This document shows positions 15,878 to 24,575 of a stretch of 64,000 bases of DNA, piece after piece. This stretch comes from Pseudomonas sp. ANT_H4. Its GTDB lineage: Bacteria; Pseudomonadota; Gammaproteobacteria; Pseudomonadales; Pseudomonadaceae. The first letter of the stretch is position 1. Each line of letters begins with the position of its first letter. The notes under the pieces were generated by a model. That model was given only the letters and a program-made list of their open reading frames with translations. It was not told the DNA's origin and ran no database searches. The translations under genes were made by a program, and so were the position numbers. Location: the NCBI RefSeq assembly GCF_008369295.1, contig NZ_VOBG01000002.1, positions 354,334 to 418,333 on the forward strand, in the 5' to 3' direction.

Positions 15878-17287
15878 TCAGCTTGTAGATAGAGGGTATT
15901 GCTCCACCGCCGTCTGACGGATCGGCAATATCACCCGAAACGTAGTGCCCTTGCCCACTTCGCTGGTCACCGAAATATCGCCGTGGTGTTTCTTGACGAT
16001 GCCATAGGACAGCGACAGCCCCAGCCCTGTCCCTTCCCCCACCGGCTTGGTAGTGAAGAATGGATCAAAGATTTTCTGCACACTTTCTGGCGCAATCCCG
16101 CAGCCGTTGTCCGCGACTTCCAGCCAGACCCGATCGCCCTCGGTGCCATTGCTGATGGTGATGGTGCCGCGCTCCGGGCCCATGGCCTGGGCGGCGTTGA
16201 TCACCAGGTTCATCACCACCTGATTGATCTGTGAAGCCAGGCATTCGATGTCCGGCAACGGCTGGTAGCGTTTGACCACATCCGCCTTGTACTTGAGTTC
16301 GCTGGCGACAATGTTGAGGGTCGAGTCGATGCCCTGCTGCAGGTTTGCCCATTGCCATTTGTCGTCGTTATCAACCCGGGAGAAATCCTTCAGGTCCTTG
16401 ACGATTTGCGCCACACGGCCGATGCCTTCCTTGGTTTCGCGGATCAGAATCGGGATGTCTTCCTTGAGAAACTCCAGGTCCATGCCTTTGCGCAGGGTTT
16501 GCAAGTGCTCAAGGCATTCCCCTGGCGCCAGGGCTTCTTCGGCCTGTTGATAGGCGTCGAACATTTGTTGTAGCTGCTTGAAATAGCCGTCCAGGGTGCC
16601 TAGGTTGGAGGAGATAAACCCCACCGGGTTGTTGATTTCATGGGCTACGCCCGCTGCCAACTGCCCCAGGGACGCCAGCTTTTCCGACTGCACCAGTTGG
16701 CTTTCCAGCTGCTTGCGCTCGTCGATTTCCAGTTGCAGTGCATGGCTGCGTTGCTCCACCAACTGCTCCAGGTGACTGGTTTGCAGGCTGGCACGACGGG
16801 CCATTTCCCATTTGGCGGCCAGGGTGTTGGCCATTTGCTGGACTTCGATGTTGTCGAAGGGTTTTTTCAGGATCAGCAGGCGGTCGTGGGCCTGCAGGCG
16901 AAACAGTAGCTCTTCCCAGGAATAATCCGAGTACGCGGTACACACCACTACTTGCAGGTCCGGATCGACTTTCCACAGTTCTTCGATGGTTTGTGCACCG
17001 TCCCAACCCTGAGGCATGCGCATGTCGACAAACGCCAGGGCATAGGGGCGATCCTGCTCCATGGCCGCGCACAGCCGTTGCAGGCCCTCCTGCCCGCCGT
17101 AGGCCGAGTCCAGCTCAAAGGCCTGGACCTGGGCCTGGGGTTTGACGGTGCCGCCGAACAGTGCGGCTTCCATCTCATCGAGTTCCAGGTTCTGCTCCAC
17201 GGGCGGGGTTAGGATCTTGCGAAAATCCTCGTGAATCGACGGTGTGTCGTCGATCAGCAGAATGCGCCGGTTCGGCAGTTGATTCAT
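15878..17287 (-). CDS. receiver-histidine kinase hybrid, cytoplasmic
   Basis: A 469-residue signalling protein with no membrane segment. The receiver domain (residues 8-150) has the acidic pair in [13 protein letters not shown], the phospho-acceptor Asp in [13 protein letters not shown] and the Lys in [10 protein letters not shown] coiled linker (about 165-200) leads to the kinase, with H-box [13 protein letters not shown]-box [23 protein letters not shown] and the G2 box [13 protein letters not shown]. It starts 2 bases after the upstream kinase stop, so the two are translationally coupled. Its receiver is strikingly like that of the GGDEF-EAL protein at the head of the operon, which suggests duplication and a shared phosphate source. 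Confidence 0.88.
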   Translation of the reverse strand: MNQLPNRRILLIDDTPSIHEDFRKILTPPVEQNLELDEMEAALFGGTVKPQAQVQAFELDSAYGGQEGLQRLCAAMEQDRPYALAFVDMRMPQGWDGAQTIEELWKVDPDLQVVVCTAYSDYSWEELLFRLQAHDRLLILKKPFDNIEVQQMANTLAAKWEMARRASLQTSHLEQLVEQRSHALQLEIDERKQLESQLVQSEKLASLGQLAAGVAHEINNPVGFISSNLGTLDGYFKQLQQMFDAYQQAEEALAPGECLEHLQTLRKGMDLEFLKEDIPILIRETKEGIGRVAQIVKDLKDFSRVDNDDKWQWANLQQGIDSTLNIVASELKYKADVVKRYQPLPDIECLASQINQVVMNLVINAAQAMGPERGTITISNGTEGDRVWLEVADNGCGIAPESVQKIFDPFFTTKPVGEGTGLGLSLSYGIVKKHHGDISVTSEVGKGTTFRVILPIRQTAVEQYPLSTS

Positions 17288-17289
17288 GG

Positions 17290-19095
17290 TCAGGTCTCTG
17301 CGCGGTCAAGGGGGATGTGCAAGGTGAACAGCGCGCCTTTGCCGGGCCCATCGCTGTGGGCGCTCAGGCGGCCTTTCATTTCCAGGGCGGCCAGTGCGCA
17401 GCTGTGTAGGCCGAAGCCGTGACCTTCCTTACGGGTGGTGAAGCCGTGGGTGAAGATCCGCGTCATGTTCTCGGCCGGGATGCCTTCGCCTTCGTCCTTA
17501 ACGCTGATCTGCAAGGTGCCGTCATCCAGGGGGAGGATCGACAGGGTCATCTGCCGTGGTCGGTCGGCGAGGTTGGACATGGCGTACTTGGCGTTGCTGA
17601 TCAGGTTGACCAGAATCAGCAGCAGACGATGCTTGTCGACCATGATCTCTGGCACTTCGTGGTAGTCCTTGACCACCGTCACATGGTGGCGGCTCAGGGC
17701 CCCTGAATTCATGCGCAGGGCGTCTTCCATCAACGCGCTGATGTGCACCGGTTCCAGCAGGCTGGAGGCGCCGGCATAGGACTGCTGGGTGGAGACGATG
17801 TCCTTGATGTGATCGACGCTCTTGCTCAACTGCGCCAGTTCGTCGGCGATGCCTTGCTGTTCGACGGCGATGGCGTCCACCAACTGGTTCAGGTAACCGG
17901 GCAACAGCTTGCCTTTTTCATCCTCGGTGATGAAGGTGCCCAGGTCATGGCGGTGCTCGTTGATCAGTTGCATGGCCTTGCCCAGCCCCAACGCCTTGCT
18001 GGTGCGCAGCTTGCGGGCCACCAGGTCGGCGGAGATGTTCACGCTGTTGAGCACATTGCCGACGTTGTGCAGCACGTTGGTGGCGATTTCCGCCATGCCG
18101 GCCTGGCGAGCGCTGTCCAGCAGTTCGCTTTGGGCGTCCTTGAGTTCCTGGGTTCGTTCTTCGACCCGTTGTTCGAGGCTTTCGTTGACCGAGTGCAAGG
18201 CACGATTGCCCCGGTTGATCTCGGCGAAACTGCGCAACAGGCGAACCGCCAGGTAGAGCAGCAACACCACCAGCAAGGTCGAGAATACCAGCAGGTAGCG
18301 GTGGTATTTCTGGTCGACCAGGTCGGCGGCCTGCTGGTCCTGGTTGAGCTGGTTGGTCAGATCGTCCAGGTGCACGGACAGCGGAATTGCGGCGATACGC
18401 TCCAGCAAGTCGTTAACCAGCGGTTGCTCGCGCAAAATCAGTGAGATGTGGTTGCTGAGGATCTCCACCGGTGCCTGGAATTCCTCGGGCAGTCGCTCCT
18501 TGTTAAGCACCAGCTTGTTCAGCCCGACGAGGATATCGGCCGCCTTTTCGTCGCTGGTTACCTGGGCGAATTCCAGGCTGCTGAGCAGCAGGTCATAGGT
18601 GTCGGTGGCGACGTTTTGCAGTGCCAGTTTCTCACTGTCATCCAGGCGGGCGAACTGCTCCTGGATGTCGTCCTCGGCGGTCGGCAGAAACGCCAGTGAG
18701 TTGCGCAGCAGCGCATTGTGTGACTTGAACTGGTCGACCAGCCGGGCCTTTTCCTGGATCGCCTGGCGATAGGCATCCTCGATTGCATTCCAGCGGGCGA
18801 GGTCCGCATGATTGTGTTGCGACTCTCTCGCCTCAAGGCTCGCCCACAGGCTGGTCATCTCGGTGAGGGGCGCCACCAGCGGGTCATAGTTGTGGGTCAG
18901 GGCAATTCGTGCCTTGAGCACCTCACTGTCCCATTGCGCGTTCAGTTGCTTGATATGGCGAATCAGGTCCCGTGACTGGGTGTAGCTGGTGGTCTGGTCC
19001 ATCGAGGTTTTGACGTACAAAAACAACAGGGTCGAGGCCAGCACCAGGGTTATGGCGCTGAGCAGAAGCTGGCTGGCGCGGCGGGATATTTTCAT
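17290..19095 (-). CDS. membrane histidine kinase with DAHL-type periplasmic sensor
   Basis: A 601-residue sensor kinase. A membrane segment (residues 9-28), a largely helical periplasmic domain of about 235 residues resembling DAHL domains, a second membrane segment (about 266-284), a coiled linker, then the kinase core. The likely phospho-acceptor His is in NVLHNVGNVLNSVN; the N-box is NLISNAKYAM, G1 DEGEGIPAEN, and G2 GHGFGLHSCALAA. It follows the peroxidase gene by 10 bases and precedes the receiver-kinase by 2, so sensor, peroxidase and effector probably form one transcript. The peroxidase neighbour hints at a periplasmic redox or peroxide cue, which is inference. Confidence 0.87.
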   Translation of the reverse strand: MKISRRASQLLLSAITLVLASTLLFLYVKTSMDQTTSYTQSRDLIRHIKQLNAQWDSEVLKARIALTHNYDPLVAPLTEMTSLWASLEARESQHNHADLARWNAIEDAYRQAIQEKARLVDQFKSHNALLRNSLAFLPTAEDDIQEQFARLDDSEKLALQNVATDTYDLLLSSLEFAQVTSDEKAADILVGLNKLVLNKERLPEEFQAPVEILSNHISLILREQPLVNDLLERIAAIPLSVHLDDLTNQLNQDQQAADLVDQKYHRYLLVFSTLLVVLLLYLAVRLLRSFAEINRGNRALHSVNESLEQRVEERTQELKDAQSELLDSARQAGMAEIATNVLHNVGNVLNSVNISADLVARKLRTSKALGLGKAMQLINEHRHDLGTFITEDEKGKLLPGYLNQLVDAIAVEQQGIADELAQLSKSVDHIKDIVSTQQSYAGASSLLEPVHISALMEDALRMNSGALSRHHVTVVKDYHEVPEIMVDKHRLLLILVNLISNAKYAMSNLADRPRQMTLSILPLDDGTLQISVKDEGEGIPAENMTRIFTHGFTTRKEGHGFGLHSCALAALEMKGRLSAHSDGPGKGALFTLHIPLDRAET

Positions 19096-19105
19096 AAAGG
19101 CCTGT

Positions 19106-20095
19106 TCATAACGGTTTGCCCGCCCATTCGCCGGTCAGTGTCTTGAGAAATTGGATGATAAGGGTTTTGTCTTCAGTCGAAGGCGTGCGTCCCAACTGGT
19201 ACTTGAACATCACGTCGACCGCCTCTTCCAGGGTCCTGGCCGAGGCATCGTGAAAATACGGGGCGGTGACGGCCACGTTGCGCAGGCTCGGCACCTTGAA
19301 TACGTTGCGATCCTCGTCGTCCTTGGTCAGCAGGTAGCGCCCCAGGTCGGTTTCGCTGGGGGTGCCCCGGGCTTTGAAGTAGTCGCCCATCACGCCGAAC
19401 TTCTGGTACATGTTGCCGCCGATGTTGATCCCCTGATGGCAGGCGATGCAGCCGTAGTCCTTGAAGCGTTGGTAGCCGTATTTTTCCTCGCGGGTGAGGA
19501 TCTCGGTGTTGCCCAGCAGGTACTGGTCAAAGCGCGAATTGGGTGTGAGCAGGGTGCGCTCATAGGTGGCCAGGGCATTTTGCACGTTGGCCGCCGTGAT
19601 GCCATCGGGGTAGGAATGGGTGAATGCGCTCTGGTAAACGGGCAGGGCGGCCAGGGTTTCGACCACCTTCTCCCAGTCGCTGCCCATCTCCATGGGGCTG
19701 GTGACCACCTGTTCAATCTGCTTCTCCAGGGTGTCCACCCGAGCGTTCCAGAACTGTTTGAAGTTCAGGCTGGCGTTAAACACGGTTGGCGTGTTGAGCA
19801 CCACCGGCTTGCCGTCGTAACCCAGGGAAAACGCCTTGTTGTCGGCGCCACCCGTTTCCAGGTGATGACAGCTGGCGCAGGATAGGGTGTTGTTGACTGA
19901 CAAGCGGTTTTCGTTGAACAGTTGTCGCCCCAGTTCGACCCGCGCCGCATCCAGAATGGGCATGGCGGGCAGCGGTTTCAGAGCCTCGTCCAAGGGCGCC
20001 GCAACCGCCGGCCCGCAACTGCCCAGCCATAGGCCCAAGGCAAGGCTGATCCTGTGTGACGGCCGATAACAATGAGGGTGTGGTGCTTCGCTCAA
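19106..20095 (-). CDS. di-haem cytochrome c peroxidase (CcpA/MauG family)
   Basis: Periplasmic di-haem protein expected to reduce hydrogen peroxide or oxidise a partner. 329 residues: N-terminal export signal (hydrophobic segment residues about 16-32), first haem site CASCH, second CIACH. Other family marks are FNENRLSVNN, LNTPTVFNASLNFKQFWNAR, SPMEMGSDWEKVV, VPSLRNVAVTAPYFHD and EAVDVMFKYQLG. The length is typical. It sits between a c-di-GMP phosphodiesterase-type response regulator and a sensor kinase on the same strand with gaps of 24 and 10 bases, unusual company for a peroxidase. Confidence 0.9.
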   Translation of the reverse strand: MSEAPHPHCYRPSHRISLALGLWLGSCGPAVAAPLDEALKPLPAMPILDAARVELGRQLFNENRLSVNNTLSCASCHHLETGGADNKAFSLGYDGKPVVLNTPTVFNASLNFKQFWNARVDTLEKQIEQVVTSPMEMGSDWEKVVETLAALPVYQSAFTHSYPDGITAANVQNALATYERTLLTPNSRFDQYLLGNTEILTREEKYGYQRFKDYGCIACHQGINIGGNMYQKFGVMGDYFKARGTPSETDLGRYLLTKDDEDRNVFKVPSLRNVAVTAPYFHDASARTLEEAVDVMFKYQLGRTPSTEDKTLIIQFLKTLTGEWAGKPL

Positions 20096-20119
20096 CGTGA
20101 ATTCCTTGTGAGCAGGGGG

Positions 20120-21994
20120 TTATTGATTGGGCATGAGGGTGCGTTTTCCAGTTTCCAACAGCCGGGCAAAGTCCTCTGCGGCGATAGCTTTGCTGAACAG
20201 GTAGCCCTGGCCTTCTTCGCAGTGTTTGGCTAGCAGGACGTTCAGTTGTTCGACGGTCTCCACCCCTTCGGCGATAACGGTCAGGTCCAGGCTCTTGCCC
20301 AGGCTGATAATGGCACTGATCAACTGCAAGTCCTGGTCGTTTTCCCCCAGGCCGCGAATAAACGATTGATCGATCTTTAGCACATCAATGGGGAAACGAC
20401 GCAGGTAACTGAGGCTGGAGTAGCCGGTGCCGAAATCATCGATAGCCAGGCGCACGCCCATGGTCTTGATCGACCGCAGGGTGTTCACGGTGTCGTCGAC
20501 GTTTTGCATCAGCACGTTCTCGGTAATCTCCAGTTCCAGCAAGGCGGGCGCCAGGCCAGTCTGTTCGAGGATGGCGGCGAGGTTGGCGACAAAATCCCGC
20601 TGGCGGAAATCAATGGCCGAGATATTTACCGAAATACAGATCGGCGCCAGGCCCTGGTCTTGCCAGCGTTGCGCCTGCTCGCAAGCCTGGCGTAGCACCC
20701 ATTGGCTCATGGGGATGATCAGGCCGCTGTCCTCGGCCACCGGAATGAACGCCGACGGGTAGATCCAGCCATGGTCGGGTTGATGCCAGCGAATCAAGGC
20801 CTCGGCGCCGACGATCCGTCCGGTCTTCAGGTTCAGTTTCGGCTGGTAGTGCAAGACAAATTCTTTGCGCTCCAGGGCCAGCCGAATCTCGGCCTCCAGG
20901 GTTTGTTGCTGGCGGGCGATCAGGTTCATGTCGTCGATGAAGAAACTAAAGTCGTTGGGGCCGTGATCCTTGATGTTACGCATGGCGGTTTCGGCTTTCT
21001 TGATCAACTCCATGGCGCTGAAACTGTCATTGGGGTACACGCTGATGCCCAGGCTGGCCGTGATGCTCAGGTCATGGCCGGCCACATGGCGGGTACTGCT
21101 GATAGCTTTGAGCACTTTCTCGGCAATGATCTGGGTCTGCTGGGGGTGATGAACGTCGTTGAGGATCATCACGAACTCGTCGGAACCGTAGCGGAACACC
21201 GAGTCGGACTCGCGCACCGTCGCCACCAGGTCCCGGCTGACCTGCTGCAGCACCTCATCACCCACCGGATGACCGAGGGCGTTATTGATGCGCTTGAAGC
21301 GATCCAGGCCGATAAACATCACCGCCAACTGGGTATCGTGACGCCGACACAGGGCGATGGCCTGGGTCAGCCGGTCACCCAGCAGGGTGCTGTTGGGCAG
21401 GCCGGTGAGGCTGTCGTATTGCAGCAAGTGCGAGACCTTGAGCAGTTCCTGAACCCGTTCCTCGATGGTGCGTTCAAGGCTCAACAGCTTGAGAGCGGCG
21501 TCCTGCGCCAACTGCCATTTCCAGGTCAGGGCACTGGCCATCTGGCGGATTTCCAGGTTATCGAAGGGTTTTTTCAGGATCAGCAACTGATCGTCGAACT
21601 TCAGGCGCGCTTCGATGGCTTCGAAGGAATAATCGGAATAGGCGGTACACAGGGCGATTTGCAGGTTGGGGTCGACGTTCCACAGCTGTTCGATGGTTTC
21701 CAGGCCATCCCAACCCGGCGGCATGCGCATGTCGATGAACACCAGGGCGTAGGGTGAGACGTCGGCCAGGGCCTGAATTACCAGGCCGAGGGCTTCCTGA
21801 CCCTGGTAGGCGGAGTCCAGCAGGTAGGTCTGGCGCAACGCAGGTGCGGTGCCAAACAGCGTTTCCTCGATGCTGTCCAGGGACTGTCCGCCGTTGGCGT
21901 CGGCACAGAGTATCTTGCGAAAGTCTTCGTGGATCGATGCTGTGTCATCGACGATCAGGATCCGTCGATTGGCCCGCCCTGAACGCGGGTTCAT
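20120..21994 (-). CDS. receiver-GGDEF-EAL response regulator, predicted c-di-GMP phosphodiesterase
   Basis: A 624-residue cytoplasmic response regulator. The receiver (residues 10-160) carries VDDTASIHEDF, the Asp in VFIDMRMPPGWDG and LILKKPFDN. The GGDEF domain is degenerate (RYGSDEF instead of RYGGDEF), so diguanylate cyclase activity is doubtful. The EAL domain looks complete: GAEALIRW, SVNISAIDF, ELEITENVLM, DDFGTGYSSLSYL, DVLKIDQSFI, VIAEGVET and GQGYLFSKAI include all metal and catalytic residues. Phosphorylation probably tunes c-di-GMP breakdown. It heads the four-gene minus-strand operon and is divergent from a second response regulator. Confidence 0.9.
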   Translation of the reverse strand: MNPRSGRANRRILIVDDTASIHEDFRKILCADANGGQSLDSIEETLFGTAPALRQTYLLDSAYQGQEALGLVIQALADVSPYALVFIDMRMPPGWDGLETIEQLWNVDPNLQIALCTAYSDYSFEAIEARLKFDDQLLILKKPFDNLEIRQMASALTWKWQLAQDAALKLLSLERTIEERVQELLKVSHLLQYDSLTGLPNSTLLGDRLTQAIALCRRHDTQLAVMFIGLDRFKRINNALGHPVGDEVLQQVSRDLVATVRESDSVFRYGSDEFVMILNDVHHPQQTQIIAEKVLKAISSTRHVAGHDLSITASLGISVYPNDSFSAMELIKKAETAMRNIKDHGPNDFSFFIDDMNLIARQQQTLEAEIRLALERKEFVLHYQPKLNLKTGRIVGAEALIRWHQPDHGWIYPSAFIPVAEDSGLIIPMSQWVLRQACEQAQRWQDQGLAPICISVNISAIDFRQRDFVANLAAILEQTGLAPALLELEITENVLMQNVDDTVNTLRSIKTMGVRLAIDDFGTGYSSLSYLRRFPIDVLKIDQSFIRGLGENDQDLQLISAIISLGKSLDLTVIAEGVETVEQLNVLLAKHCEEGQGYLFSKAIAAEDFARLLETGKRTLMPNQ

Positions 21995-22256
21995 GGGTGG
22001 TACCCGGAGGCGCGCGACTGCATATTCTGGCGCATGTGGCTTCCTTACCTTAATGACTGCATGGCTGTGCGCGGGCGCTTATCGGCTTCTTGCCCTAAGC
22101 GTAGTAGGCTCCTTGAATAAGTCGGCAAGTTGGCGTCAAATCGACGTCAGTTTCCCCGGTGAGCCATCTAGCGCCCATTGGCGCCCGCAAGTACAGCGGT
22201 TGATCAACACAGGGTCACAATGGTTCAAATTGGTATTATTGGAAGGAGGTGTCGCC

Positions 22257-23603
22257 ATGGATGAGCAGTTCGCTACGACGTCCCCTTACAGACCCACCGT
22301 TTTGCTGGTCGACGATGAAGAGTCGATCCTCAATAGCCTGCGCCGCCTGTTGCGTGGCCAACCCTACGACGTGTTGCTGGCTGGCAGTGGTGCCCAGGCC
22401 CTGGATATCATGGCCGCCCAGCCTGTCGACCTGGTGATGACCGACGCCCGCATGCCGGCGATGGACGGTGCGATGCTGCTGGCCGAAACCCACCGGCTCT
22501 ATCCGACCACCACCCGCATCCTGCTGACGGGCTATGCCGACCTGACGATGATCATCAAGGCGATCAACGAAGGGCAGATCCACCGCTACATCAGCAAGCC
22601 CTGGAATGACGAGGAAATGCTCCTGACCCTGCGTCAGTCCCTCGATCACCAGCACTCCGAGCGTGAAAGGCTGCGCCTGGAGCAACTGACCCGCGAGCAA
22701 AACGACCAGTTGAAGGGCCTCAACGCCACCCTGGAAAAGCGCGTGGTGGCCCGTACGTCCGAGTTGCAGCAGACCGCCGACATGCTTGACCTGGCCTACG
22801 ATGAGCTCAAGCGCAGCTATGTCACCGGCACCGAGGTGTTTTCCTTGCTGGCCAACCTGCGTCTGCCCAAGGAGAAACAGACCAACCGCCAGTTGATCGA
22901 GTTGATCCGGGTTTATTGCAAAGCCCAATCGATGGACGAGGCCAGTGTTCGCGACCTGACCATGGCTGCGGCGCTGTACAACATCGGAAAATTGAGCTGG
23001 AGCGACAGCATGATGATCGCCCCGGCCGACCAGCTGCACAGCACCGACCGCGAGCGTTATCGGGCCTATCCCACGCAAAGTGAGTCGCTGCTGATGACTC
23101 TGGAGCCGATGAAGGATGCAGCGCGGCTGATCCGTCATCACCAGGAGCGCTGGGACGGCACCGGCTTCCCCGATCATCTTAAGGGCGAGGCGATTCCATT
23201 TGGCTCTCGGCTGCTGAAACTGGCAGTGGACTTTATCGAGTTGCAGCGCGGGTTGATCCTCGAACGGCAGATGAACAGCGACGAAGCACTGTTGTACATC
23301 CGCAAATACGCGGGTCGACTCTATGACCCGGACCTGGTGGAAGATTTCGTTCAGGCCTGCGCGGCGTTCCTCAGTGATGTGACATTGGGCGATCCAACGG
23401 TCAAAGTGCTCACTACCCGTGAGCTGGCCGAAGGCATGATCCTGGCGCGTAACCTCAACGCCGATAACGGCATGCTGCTGCTCAACGCAGGCAAGGTGCT
23501 GAACCTGCCGCTGGTGGACAAGCTGATTGCCTTCGAGGCGATGGAGGGGGCCAAGTACAGTGTATTTATCAAGGAACCCGAAGAGGCAGTGATCCTGGGA
23601 TAA
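22257..23603 (+). CDS. response regulator with degenerate HD-GYP (YN-GYP) domain
   Basis: A 448-residue protein: receiver (residues 14-130; LLVDDEESIL, phospho-acceptor LVMTDARMPAMDG, YISKPWND), coiled linker (140-200), then an HD-GYP-like domain. The catalytic HD dyad reads YN (AAALYNIGKLSW) and the following HP is YP, while HHQERWDGTGFP is kept. With these metal ligands lost, c-di-GMP hydrolysis is unlikely and a binding or interaction role is more plausible. P. aeruginosa PA2572 is a known YN-GYP protein and may be the counterpart. The ATG at 22257 has a perfect GGAAGGAGGT ribosome site; the open frame upstream is not used. Confidence 0.9.
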   Translation: MDEQFATTSPYRPTVLLVDDEESILNSLRRLLRGQPYDVLLAGSGAQALDIMAAQPVDLVMTDARMPAMDGAMLLAETHRLYPTTTRILLTGYADLTMIIKAINEGQIHRYISKPWNDEEMLLTLRQSLDHQHSERERLRLEQLTREQNDQLKGLNATLEKRVVARTSELQQTADMLDLAYDELKRSYVTGTEVFSLLANLRLPKEKQTNRQLIELIRVYCKAQSMDEASVRDLTMAAALYNIGKLSWSDSMMIAPADQLHSTDRERYRAYPTQSESLLMTLEPMKDAARLIRHHQERWDGTGFPDHLKGEAIPFGSRLLKLAVDFIELQRGLILERQMNSDEALLYIRKYAGRLYDPDLVEDFVQACAAFLSDVTLGDPTVKVLTTRELAEGMILARNLNADNGMLLLNAGKVLNLPLVDKLIAFEAMEGAKYSVFIKEPEEAVILG

Positions 23604-23619
23604 GTGGGATCGAGTGTGG

Positions 23620-23890
23620 GCTGGGGGGGCTATCCGTTATTTTGGTCAGGGCGGATTAGGGTTACGCCCTTACGGCGTGTCACTTTTGGAAAAGAGCCCC
23701 AAAAGTAACCAAAAGGGCTCTTGCCCCACCACTTGGTGCCTCGCTGTGGCTCGGCATGCCCTCTCTGCGGCATTTCTCCGTGGGCCGCCGCGATGGGCCA
23801 TCCTTGGCCCAACACGGCTAAACCGGCGTCCTGCCGGTTTACCCACGGCTCAATGCCTGCGTTCAGCCATCGTGGTTAACGGGGCGCCTT
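23620..23890. repeat. structured dispersed repeat (about 270 bases)
   Basis: Contains GGATTAGGGTTACGCCCTTA, a run ending CACTTTTGGAAAAG, and the inverted pair AAGAGCCC and GGGCTCTT, then TTTCTCCGTGGGC and GATGGGCCATCCTTGGCCCA. I recognise this as a sequence that recurs between genes in many Pseudomonas genomes, often mis-annotated as small hypothetical proteins. Its mobility and function are unknown to me. Confidence 0.6.
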
Positions 23891-23968
23891 AGATCAAGAT
23901 CAAGATCAAAAGCACGGCGGCCTGGTAGCCGACCTGAGTGGTGAGAAGCAAGAGCGGATCGACTGCCA

Positions 23969-24072
23969 CTGTAGGAGCGAGCTTGCTCGCGATGGTCGTT
24001 AACGATTACACGGGCTTCCTGGATGAACGCGGTGCCTGTAAGCCCATCGAAGGCAAGCCATCTCCCACATTG
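23969..24072. repeat. REP composite (GGAGCGAGCTTGCTCGC family)
   Basis: Begins CTGTAGGAGCGAGCTTGCTC, has the internal GTCGTTAACGATTACACGGG also seen in part at 34343 and 57199, and ends with the other REP type (complement of AATGTGGGAGATGGCTTGCC). It looks like a REPIN whose right half has been replaced. Confidence 0.75.
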
Positions 24073-24133
24073 GATTGCAGTACGCCGGATACTCATGTGA
24101 TCCTTGCGCCTTTGCTTTCAAGGCTCACCTCTC

Positions 24134-24550
24134 ATGACCTCCACCACCATTCGCATCGCCGCCGCCCTGTTGATCGGCAGCGACGGCCAAACCCTGCTGG
24201 TGCGCAAGCGCGGCACCCTGGCCTTCATGCAGCCGGGCGGCAAGATCGACGCCGGGGAGCAGCCGGCCGAAGCCCTGGCTCGTGAGCTGCACGAAGAGTT
24301 GGGGCTGCGCATCGATCCGGCAGAGTCTGTGTACCTTGGCCACTTCTCGGCACCGGCGGCCAATGAGCCGGGTTTCGTCGTGGAAGCCGAGCTGTTTCAG
24401 GTCAACATTGATGTGGCCGTAACCCCCGCTGCCGAGATTGAGGAAGTACGCTGGATCGACCCGGCTGGCGACGGTGACCTGCTGTTGGCACCCTTGACAC
24501 GTGACCTTATCCTGCCGTTTTATCGTTCATCGCTGGCCACAATCGCCTGA
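24134..24550 (+). CDS. Nudix hydrolase
   Basis: A 138-residue Nudix-fold pyrophosphohydrolase acting on some nucleoside-diphosphate-linked compound. The Nudix box is complete: GGKIDAGEQPAEALA followed by RELHEELGL, matching G-x5-E-x7-R-E-U-x-E-E-x-G-U. The start ATG at 24134 is chosen because the family sequence begins right after it (TIRIAAALLIGSDGQTLLVR); the upstream frame runs into a REP. A LysE exporter starts 25 bases downstream on the same strand, followed by an overlapping GNAT gene, suggesting one transcript. The substrate is unknown. Confidence 0.88.
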   Translation: MTSTTIRIAAALLIGSDGQTLLVRKRGTLAFMQPGGKIDAGEQPAEALARELHEELGLRIDPAESVYLGHFSAPAANEPGFVVEAELFQVNIDVAVTPAAEIEEVRWIDPAGDGDLLLAPLTRDLILPFYRSSLATIA

Positions 24551-24575
24551 AGCGCCAGGCTCGAAGGACTGAACC

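Larger units (their letters stand above)
23604..24133. other. intergenic region filled with repeats
   Basis: No gene is supported in these 530 bases. They hold a structured dispersed repeat (about 23620-23890), a short tandem TCAAGA run near 23892-23908, and a REP-type composite (23969-24072). Small open frames here are by-products of the repeat. Confidence 0.6.

Noticed and set aside
21849..22256. N-terminal extension of the YN-GYP regulator
   Set aside because: It overlaps the divergent GGDEF-EAL gene start region and lacks receiver similarity; a perfect ribosome site precedes the ATG at 22257.
23614..23892. 92-codon plus-strand frame in the dispersed repeat
   Set aside because: It is produced by the repeat itself; such frames are a known source of false hypothetical proteins.
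23892..23910. Short tandem run ATCAAGATCAAGATC as a CRISPR or satellite
   Set aside because: Only about three 6-base units, no spacers and no cas genes.
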